A program made the translations under genes and the position numbers. Positions 1-5,146 of a DNA stretch of 5,146 nt are shown one piece after another; positions within the stretch are counted from its first letter, which is position 1; the number at the start of each line of letters is the position of its first letter. The notes under the pieces were generated by a model, which had not been told where the DNA came from, did no database searches, and saw only the letters and a program-made list of their open reading frames with translations. Source of the DNA: Chitinophagaceae bacterium (GTDB taxonomy: Bacteria > Bacteroidota > Bacteroidia > Chitinophagales > Chitinophagaceae); the NCBI GenBank assembly GCA_947463755.1, contig CANHUK010000170.1:1-5146 (forward strand), read 5' to 3'.

Positions 1-329
1 ACCCGCCGGCCGGAGCCATCGGACATGGACATGCCGCCCGCATGATCCTTGTGCAGATGCGACATCAAAACGCGCGTGACATCCATCGGATTCAAACCCG
101 CTTCCACCAGGTTACGATGTATCTGAAGAATGCCGGTATCATCAGCAAAGCCCAGACCCGCATCCAGCAAGATCACGTCGTTGTCCGTCACCACCACAAA
201 GGGTTGGATCTCCACCAACAGACTGCCCCGGGTCCGATCAGACAACCGGTCGCTGTCCGTGTCAAAGGGGATGAACTCCTTACCCTGATCGATCGTGAAA
301 CTGCCCTCCGATAACGGAATGATATTCAT
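1..329 (-). CDS. MBL-fold metallo-hydrolase, N-terminal part (gene runs off left edge)
   Basis: This is the first 109 codons of a metallo-beta-lactamase-superfamily hydrolase; the rest lies beyond base 1. I translated it by hand from the ATG at 329-327. An in-frame TAA at 341-339, just upstream, leaves this as the natural start. Near residues 54-60 the sequence LLDAGLG matches the beta-strand and turn (usually LDTG) that precedes the metal site. Residues 90-99 read SHLHKDHAGG, the superfamily HxHxDH zinc motif, with ligands H91, H93, D95 and H96. No signal peptide or membrane segment is seen, so it is probably cytoplasmic. The opening MNIIPLSEGSFTID resembles a Bacteroidota MBL-fold group I know only as uncharacterised hydrolases. 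The substrate cannot be told from this fold: lactonase, thioesterase-like and other hydrolases all share it. It lies 98 bases after rodA on the same strand. No Shine-Dalgarno sequence is visible; the leader is A/T-rich. Confidence 0.88.
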   Translation of the reverse strand, partial: MNIIPLSEGSFTIDQGKEFIPFDTDSDRLSDRTRGSLLVEIQPFVVVTDNDVILLDAGLGFADDTGILQIHRNLVEAGLNPMDVTRVLMSHLHKDHAGGMSMSDGSGRR

Positions 330-427
330 GTACTGGGTTTAAAATGAAACGTGAATGAAAAGGGAACAGCATGCAGACAGGATGGTTGAACCCGCCCGAC
401 AGCGTTCCGGAACTTATTGTCTGAACA
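330..427. other. Intergenic gap between rodA and the MBL-fold gene
   Basis: This 98-base gap holds no gene I can support. It contains a perfect 10-base palindrome, gttccggaac, at 404-413. Six-base inverted arms, cagaca at 374-379 and tgtctg at 418-423, are too far apart to be convincing. There is no stem followed by a T-run in the direction of transcription, so I see no intrinsic terminator after rodA. A clear Bacteroidota promoter (TTG, then TAnnTTTG) for the MBL-fold gene is also not visible. Read-through from the mre operon is therefore possible but unproven. Confidence 0.5.
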
Positions 428-1765
428 TCAACGCAGATTCATCAGCCTGTCGGCATCCAGCCGAACCAGGATGGCCAGCAATACAGTAAAGGTCAGCAAC
501 GCCGTTCCACCATAACTCATGAATGGAAGCGGGATGCCGATGACGGGCACCAGGCCCACGGTCATGCCGATGTTGATCAATACGTGCGAAAAGATGACAG
601 AAGCGACCCCATATGCATAACACCTCGAAAAAGTACTCCGCTGACGTTCCGCGATCTGCACAATACGCATAAGCAGCAACAGATAAAGCATAAGGAGTAC
701 GGCACTACCAATGAAGCCGAAGCCTTCCCCGACCGTACAGAAGATGAAGTCAGTCCGCTGCTCAGGCACAAAATCATATCGGGTCTGGGTACCCTTCATG
801 AGGCCCTTACCCAGGAAACCGCCCGAACCGATGGCGATCTTGCTTTGCTTCACATTGTAAGTTGTCGCCTTTTTCCGGTCCTCCATCTTTCGGATATCTT
901 CCTCGGTCATGGTCTCGGGATCGACCACGAAATCCCTGCCCACGGTAGCATAGATCCTTTGCACCTGATAGGGTTTCAGTACTTTCTCAAACAGAATTGG
1001 CACAGCGAAGCGCTGAATGCCCACGCTCACCACCCAGCACCCGATAATAATGAAAAGCAGACCCCGGTTCCTGCGAAAAGATTTCCGGAACAGATAGATG
1101 GCTGCCAGGGCCAGGGCAGTCAGAATGCCGGCCAACAGATTTGGGTCCAACAAGAGCGTGGCGATCACCAGCACCATCAAAGAGATCCCGACGACCAGCA
1201 CCACGGATGGCAACCCCTCCCGATACATCACAAGGAAAAAGGAAAAATATACCAACGCCAAACCGGTCTCACTCTGGAAGATGGCAAGGATGGCCGGCAA
1301 CAACACCAGCGCAGATGCGATCAGCTGATCCTTCAGGCGATGGAAATCTGTCTCAAGCTGAGAGAGATATTTGGCGAGGGCCAAATTCACGAAGATCTTG
1401 CATAATTCTGCCGGCTGCAACTGGAAAGTACCAAAACGGATGATCGATTTGGTACCCTTTACCTCGGTATGAAAAGGAAACACAAGCAGCAGCAGCAGGA
1501 TTCCCGCAACATATGACAAGTTGGCCGTGGCTGTGAACAGCTTACTGTCGATCAGCAAAATGAAGACACCCAATACCATCGAAATCACAAAGAACAGCGC
1601 CTGCTTGCTATAGTCCGTCTTCAACGAAAGAAATCCCTGCAGAATGGACTCATCGCGATACGTGGCAGCAAAAATGCTCATGACACCGATGCTCACCAGC
1701 ATCAGGTAGATGGCGATCACTGCCCAATCCACCCCACGGGCGATCTCAGGATTTCGTCCCCTCAT
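428..1765 (-). CDS. rodA: RodA, SEDS-family peptidoglycan glycosyltransferase of the elongasome
   Basis: RodA polymerises lipid II into glycan strands for side-wall synthesis, paired with the transpeptidase PBP2, in the inner membrane. The 445-residue protein is highly hydrophobic, with roughly ten membrane segments beginning at about residue 13. Family landmarks are LQPAEL at 116-121 (usual QPSE motif), QSETGLALV at 164-172 (usual QPD.G.A region), the loop VPEQRTDFIF at 333-342 whose D339 matches the catalytic Asp of SEDS proteins, and GLVPVIGIPLPFMSYGG at 404-420. Oddities are a charged stretch at about 276-305 and GEGFG at 346-350, where many relatives have GEE.G. The ATG at 1765 is preceded only by A-rich AGAAAAG and lies inside the end of mrdA (20-base overlap), which suggests translational coupling. 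A divisome paralogue (FtsW) is less likely, since the gene follows mreC, mreD and mrdA. The gene ends at TGA 430-428. Confidence 0.96.
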   Translation of the reverse strand: MRGRNPEIARGVDWAVIAIYLMLVSIGVMSIFAATYRDESILQGFLSLKTDYSKQALFFVISMVLGVFILLIDSKLFTATANLSYVAGILLLLLVFPFHTEVKGTKSIIRFGTFQLQPAELCKIFVNLALAKYLSQLETDFHRLKDQLIASALVLLPAILAIFQSETGLALVYFSFFLVMYREGLPSVVLVVGISLMVLVIATLLLDPNLLAGILTALALAAIYLFRKSFRRNRGLLFIIIGCWVVSVGIQRFAVPILFEKVLKPYQVQRIYATVGRDFVVDPETMTEEDIRKMEDRKKATTYNVKQSKIAIGSGGFLGKGLMKGTQTRYDFVPEQRTDFIFCTVGEGFGFIGSAVLLMLYLLLLMRIVQIAERQRSTFSRCYAYGVASVIFSHVLINIGMTVGLVPVIGIPLPFMSYGGTALLTFTVLLAILVRLDADRLMNLR

Positions 1766-3875
1766 CTTTTCTGATTATGGCAACCTTATGTAAACGATGC
1801 CCTTCCGTCGGAACCGGGCCCCCACCCTGTGCCGGCCGACCCGCATGCTTCGAAACGTCATGCACAATTCCGGGTGCAGGTGGGACCTTGACCCTCCCGG
1901 TGCTGAGATCTGTCGCTCGTCCATCACGGTTTCCGGTTACGCTTCTCTCCAGCGCTTCCGCGCGCGCGCGCCGGATCGAGTCCAGACGCTGGCGCTTCTG
2001 CCGGATCACAGGCAGGATGATCTCCTTGGAGGCGATCCGCTCCACTTCCTTCAACCGATGTGTACGCAAGGTGTCGTTCAGATACTTTTCGACGATCAGC
2101 GAGGCGATAGGTCCCGCCCAGGTGGCGCCGAATCCCGCATTCTCCACCACCACGGCCACCGCGATCTTCGGATTCTCCCTCGGAGCAAAACACACAAACC
2201 AGGAATGATCCTCAAGTTTTTCCCGCTTGCCATTGATGATACCATAATTCTCTGCCGTCCCGGTCTTGGCCGCCATCGTGATACCGTCGATCCGTGCTAC
2301 CCAGGCGGTACCATGATCTACCACATCCTGCATCCCCAGCTGTACCGCCTCATAGGCGTCCCGTGATATCCTGGTAACCTCGTGCTTTCTGCCGAAACGC
2401 TGCAGAATGGTATCCTCGATGCCCCGACCGTCGATATGTTCGACAAAATGAGGTGTGTAGAAAAAACCCTTATTGGCGATGATACACATCAGGTTGGCCA
2501 TCTGCAGGGGTGTGGCGGTCATCTCGCCCTGGCCGATGCCCAGGAATACATTGTTGCAGGAATTCCAGACCCCGCGGTACATGCGATTGTAAAAGCCGGT
2601 ATCGGCGATAAAGCCCTTGTCTTCGCTCGGCAGATCAAGTCCCAGCCGAACCCCCATCCCAAATGAATTGGCATATTGCTGCCAGCGCACATACCCGTTG
2701 GCCACCCCGCCAAACTGCCCCTTGTCGACCGACATCCGATAGATATGACAGAAATAGGAATTGCAGGAATTAGCCAGCGCATTGCGCAGATTTGCGGCAT
2801 GACCGCCGCCCGCATGCGAACAACGGATCGGACGGCCGCAGGCCACATAAGCTCCGCCACATCCATATCCATATTCAGGCGATATGACCCCCTGGTCGAG
2901 CGCGATCAACGCACCCATCGGCTTGACTGTGGACCCCGGCGGGTACTGCCCCTTGATCGCCCGGTTGAACAACGGACGCGCAGTATCCGACAGCATCCAG
3001 GAGAAATTCCGACGGCGCTGTGGCCCCGTCAGCTGATTGGGATCATAGGTAGGTCCGCTGGCCATCGCGATGATGCCCCCCGTGGAAGGCTCAATGGCCA
3101 CCACTGCCCCCAGCTTGTTGGCAAAGAAACGCTCGGCCATGACCTGGATCTCCATGTCGAGATAGGTCCGAAGATTCCGGCCCGCTTTCGCTGCCGTATC
3201 GTACTTGCCATTCTCAAATGCGCCCACGATCCGGTTCCGGTTATCCTTCAGCTGATAACTCACCCCTCGCTGACCCATCAGCACAGGTTCATAATAACGC
3301 TCCAGACCTGACAGTCCCATGTAGTCACCCATCTGGTAGAAGAAATTCGTGCGGCGCAGGATCGTGCTGTCTACCTCACCGATATAACCCAGGATATGCG
3401 CGGCCGCCCTGTAGGGATACGTCCTGATAGGACGCTCCTGCAGAAAGAAACCGGGCTCGAACCGGAACATACTCTCCTGCAACTTGACAAACTTCTCGAT
3501 CGTAAGGGAAGGCTCAAAGACCGTCGGCCGGTACCTGCCGTTCTTGACAATGGCCGCCACCAGCCGCTGCCGGAACTCTGCGGTATCAATGCCTAAGATC
3601 GCCAGCAATCCCGCCGTATCCACCCCGCGGAGCTGGTTCGGCAGGATCATCAATTCGCGCGTAAGCGTATTCTCCAGGATGGGCTTACCCTTCCGGTCGA
3701 AGATGATCCCACGGTCTGGATAAACAATACTGCGGTACACGGCATTGTCCATCGCCTGCATCTGATACTGCGGCGAAAGGATCTGCAATACAAACAAGCG
3801 TATGATCAATATGACGAAGACCACCAGGAAGATTCCCTGGATGACAGTCTGTCTGGATTGATGATACAGCGGCAT
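1746..3875 (-). CDS. mrdA: Penicillin-binding protein 2, elongasome D,D-transpeptidase
   Basis: PBP2 is the monofunctional class B transpeptidase that cross-links new side-wall peptidoglycan and works with RodA. The 709-residue protein has one N-terminal membrane anchor (about 10-32), a non-catalytic dimerisation/pedestal domain opening with DRGIIFDR at 54-61 and including GLSGLERYYEP at 187-197, and a periplasmic transpeptidase domain from about 255 to 600. Active-site motifs are complete: STVK at 315-318 with nucleophile S315, SCN at 370-372, and KTG at 537-539; HSWFVCFAP at 557-565 is also typical. Several Cys and His residues (C339, C346, C352, H354, C371) cluster around the SxN motif. 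After about residue 600 there is a tail of about 110 residues, first charged and probably helical, then Gly/Pro/basic and probably disordered; this seems long for the family. The start ATG at 3875 has no Shine-Dalgarno; it lies 48 bases after mreD. The gene ends at TGA 1748-1746, inside rodA. Confidence 0.96.
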   Translation of the reverse strand: MPLYHQSRQTVIQGIFLVVFVILIIRLFVLQILSPQYQMQAMDNAVYRSIVYPDRGIIFDRKGKPILENTLTRELMILPNQLRGVDTAGLLAILGIDTAEFRQRLVAAIVKNGRYRPTVFEPSLTIEKFVKLQESMFRFEPGFFLQERPIRTYPYRAAAHILGYIGEVDSTILRRTNFFYQMGDYMGLSGLERYYEPVLMGQRGVSYQLKDNRNRIVGAFENGKYDTAAKAGRNLRTYLDMEIQVMAERFFANKLGAVVAIEPSTGGIIAMASGPTYDPNQLTGPQRRRNFSWMLSDTARPLFNRAIKGQYPPGSTVKPMGALIALDQGVISPEYGYGCGGAYVACGRPIRCSHAGGGHAANLRNALANSCNSYFCHIYRMSVDKGQFGGVANGYVRWQQYANSFGMGVRLGLDLPSEDKGFIADTGFYNRMYRGVWNSCNNVFLGIGQGEMTATPLQMANLMCIIANKGFFYTPHFVEHIDGRGIEDTILQRFGRKHEVTRISRDAYEAVQLGMQDVVDHGTAWVARIDGITMAAKTGTAENYGIINGKREKLEDHSWFVCFAPRENPKIAVAVVVENAGFGATWAGPIASLIVEKYLNDTLRTHRLKEVERIASKEIILPVIRQKRQRLDSIRRARAEALERSVTGNRDGRATDLSTGRVKVPPAPGIVHDVSKHAGRPAQGGGPVPTEGHRLHKVAIIRKDEGTKS
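1959..1970. repeat. (CG)6 dinucleotide tract within the 3' part of mrdA
   Basis: Six uninterrupted CG dinucleotides encode part of the RRARAE stretch of PBP2 (about residues 635-640). Alternating CG runs can adopt Z-form DNA and are prone to replication slippage. Any change in copy number not divisible by three units would shift the frame and alter the PBP2 tail after about residue 640, with no effect on the catalytic domain. The tract itself is read directly; functional consequences are inference. Confidence 0.75.
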
Positions 3876-3923
3876 ACGTTATGTAAAGGTCTGAAAACCG
3901 GGATTAAAAGTAGGATCTGCTCG

Positions 3924-4457
3924 TCATGACATATTGGTGCGATAGTTGGACTTCCTGGAAAAAACCAGCTCCGTGATCAACACCAGCAGAAGACTCACGC
4001 CGGTACTCGCCAGTATCTTTCCCAGGAAGAGCAAAAAACCACCGAGCTGCAACCACTCGAGCAGGGTGAGATACAAGTGATGAACCACCGTCAGTAACAT
4101 GATGTAGGTTCCGTAAGGTGTGATGCCCATGCTCTTGTAAGATGGTTCGGGATATCCCGTCTCGCCGGCTTCCTTCGGGAGGAGGATCGAGATGAAAAAA
4201 GGCCTGACATACGCCATCAGCGTACAAGCGGCAGCATGCAGTCCGGGTGTGTGCATGAATGCATCCAGTGTCAACCCGTAAAAAAAGGCAATCAGCAACA
4301 GCGAAATCCGGGAAAGACGAAAGGGCAGCCAGAGCAAAAAGAGGTAATAGAGATGCGGAGAAACATACCTGTGTAATGGTGGAACCTCGTTGAGCAGGAA
4401 TACCTGCACAAAGATGAACACGCAACAACGAAAGATATGTTTGAGCAGATCAGTCAT
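3924..4457 (-). CDS. mreD: MreD, rod-shape-determining integral membrane protein
   Basis: MreD is a small polytopic inner-membrane protein that binds MreC and helps connect the MreB cytoskeleton with the PBP2-RodA synthase. The 177-residue product is almost entirely hydrophobic, with about five or six membrane segments (roughly 7-23, 36-48, 51-67, 74-94, 115-135 and 139-165). The Bacteroidota-type signature GLTLDAFMHTPGLHAAA lies at 61-77, followed by VRPF at 84-87, EPSYKSMG at 104-111 and a His pair at 126-127. Length is normal for the family. The ATG at 4457 is preceded by AAAGGA with 5-base spacing, the only good Shine-Dalgarno I see here, and overlaps the end of mreC by 8 bases (ATGACTGA arrangement), so coupled translation is likely. 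It ends at TGA 3926-3924. MreD diverges quickly in sequence, so gene order and the 61-77 motif carry the call. Confidence 0.94.
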   Translation of the reverse strand: MTDLLKHIFRCCVFIFVQVFLLNEVPPLHRYVSPHLYYLFLLWLPFRLSRISLLLIAFFYGLTLDAFMHTPGLHAAACTLMAYVRPFFISILLPKEAGETGYPEPSYKSMGITPYGTYIMLLTVVHHLYLTLLEWLQLGGFLLFLGKILASTGVSLLLVLITELVFSRKSNYRTNMS

Positions 4458-5146
4458 TCGGTTCCTTTATGCGGTTGCGCAGCGCGTCCATCTCAGCCTG
4501 CTGGAGATTCCGGATTACATAAGCATGGTGCACATTCCTGAAATCCACTGCCGTGCGCAGTATCAGGTCAAAGGTGCCCGACTGCTGATCCTCTGAAATG
4601 CGCTCCACAAAGCCGACGAGTTGACCGGGCGGATATTTATCGGAATACTGACTCGTCACCACAGAGTCCCCCTTCCTGACCAGGGTCGTTCGCGGGATCT
4701 TCGTCAGCTGAACATACCGGGGGTCTGCACCATCCCAGGAGACTTCGCCATACCCGCCACCCCGCTTCAGCACCGCCACGATGCGCGTCTGTGCATGCAG
4801 CAGGCTCATCACCACGCACATGTTGTCGCTGACACCGATCACTGTGCCCAGCACACCGGAGGGACTGGTCACTGCCATGCCCACCTGAACGCCCTGCTTC
4901 GCCCCCCGATGCAGCATGATATGGTTGCGCTCGGCATTGACGGTGTTACCTATGACCCGGGATGGCATATATACGAATTTCCGATACTGGACCAGGGTGT
5001 CGATACGCAACGTATCATTCACCAGCTGGCTGCTGGAATCCGGCCATGCATAATCTTCTTTCAACTGATTTCGAAGCCGGGCATTCTCTTCCCTCAGCAG
5101 GTCGTTCTCCCGGCGGAGCGAAAAAAAAGTCTCAATACCACTATAT
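4450..5146 (-). CDS. mreC: MreC, elongasome periplasmic scaffold, missing its N-terminus (cut by right edge)
   Basis: MreC is a bitopic protein whose periplasmic beta-barrel domains form filaments and activate PBP2-RodA. The visible frame stays open to the window edge (first whole codon 5145-5143), giving 231 residues plus stop. The membrane anchor and true start, probably some 35-50 residues, lie outside. A TTG at 5064 is not the start, because coding sequence continues upstream with a typical heptad-like stretch, FFSLRRENDLLREENARLRN. In visible numbering, the coiled coil is about 8-30 and the core domain about 58-215. That core includes NHIMLHRGAKQGVQVGMAV at 74-92, GEVSWDGADPRY at 133-144 and VVTSQYSDKYPPGQLVG at 162-178, all typical of Bacteroidota MreC. 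It ends at TGA 4452-4450, overlapping mreD by 8 bases. The promoter and probably mreB lie upstream, off the right edge. Confidence 0.95.
   Translation of the reverse strand, partial: YSGIETFFSLRRENDLLREENARLRNQLKEDYAWPDSSSQLVNDTLRIDTLVQYRKFVYMPSRVIGNTVNAERNHIMLHRGAKQGVQVGMAVTSPSGVLGTVIGVSDNMCVVMSLLHAQTRIVAVLKRGGGYGEVSWDGADPRYVQLTKIPRTTLVRKGDSVVTSQYSDKYPPGQLVGFVERISEDQQSGTFDLILRTAVDFRNVHHAYVIRNLQQAEMDALRNRIKEPND
4463..4468 (-). promoter_or_regulatory. Shine-Dalgarno site of mreD
   Basis: On the minus strand the bases read AAAGGA, five bases before the mreD ATG at 4457. It lies within the last codons of mreC. It supports the chosen mreD start and contrasts with mrdA, rodA and the MBL-fold gene, which lack a comparable site. 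Confidence 0.6.

Noticed and set aside
344..360. Direct repeat of atgaaa at 344-349 and 355-360, 11 bases apart, upstream of the MBL-fold gene
   Set aside because: The repeat is only six bases of A-rich sequence, too short to claim an operator.
404..413. Palindrome gttccggaac downstream of rodA as a terminator
   Set aside because: It has no loop and no following T-run, so it does not have the form of an intrinsic terminator.
584..1405. Plus-strand open frame of 273 codons antisense to rodA
   Set aside because: It lies wholly within rodA on the other strand. Its translation is rich in Gln and His with no fold-like pattern, as expected from the complement of a membrane-protein gene. No start signal was seen.
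1777..2366. Two overlapping plus-strand open frames opposite the 3' end of mrdA
   Set aside because: They are opposite a clear coding region, rich in Arg and Pro, and have no recognisable domain.
3905..3912. Minus-strand TACTTTTA in the mreD-mrdA gap, close to the Bacteroidota -7 promoter element TAnnTTTG
   Set aside because: The last base differs and no -33 TTG element lies at a suitable distance. A/T-rich matches of this kind occur by chance.
3904..4428. Second minus-strand open frame of 174 codons covering nearly all of mreD in another frame
   Set aside because: The mreD frame has the family motif, a good Shine-Dalgarno and the right length. The alternative product is Cys-, Arg- and His-rich and resembles no family I know. 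A chance open frame is the simpler explanation.
5121..5128. Run of eight A (T on the coding strand) near the visible 5' end of mreC
   Set aside because: It encodes two Phe residues in frame with typical MreC sequence on both sides, so there is no sign of a frameshift.
1..5146. Search by eye for tRNA or rRNA genes, CRISPR arrays, insertion sequences or phage genes
   Set aside because: Nothing was seen. The window is almost fully covered by the minus-strand genes, with only 98-base and 48-base gaps.

Overview
The window is ordinary core-genome sequence from a member of the Bacteroidota, most likely close to Chitinophagaceae. This rests on recognising protein wording rather than on a search: the MreD segment reading LTLDAFMHTPGLHAA, the RodA segments QSETGLALVYFSFF and YDFVPEQRTDFIFC, and the PBP2 segment DNAVYRSIVYPDRGIIFDR. 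Base composition by eye is slightly over half G+C. Most starts lack a Shine-Dalgarno sequence, as is usual in that phylum.

All genes I can support lie on the minus strand, so they are transcribed from high to low coordinates. From the right edge the order is mreC (start beyond the window), mreD, mrdA (PBP2) and rodA. After a 98-base gap comes the beginning of a metallo-beta-lactamase-fold hydrolase, cut by the left edge. The first four are the distal part of the standard mre/mrd elongasome operon; mreB would be expected just outside the right edge. mreC and mreD overlap by 8 bases, mreD and mrdA are 48 bases apart, and mrdA and rodA overlap by 20 bases. This packing fits one polycistronic message.

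Together the operon builds the lateral-wall peptidoglycan machine. MreC is the membrane-anchored periplasmic scaffold, MreD its integral membrane partner, PBP2 the transpeptidase and RodA the SEDS glycosyltransferase. The MBL-fold protein has no evident tie to wall growth and may simply be the next gene along.

I did not find a new biological system. Points worth a second look are the Cys/His cluster around the PBP2 SxN motif, the long basic and disordered PBP2 tail beginning at a CG-dinucleotide tract, a charged insertion in the RodA loop before the catalytic Asp, and a Glu-to-Gly change near that Asp. The many plus-strand open frames are antisense shadows of these genes.
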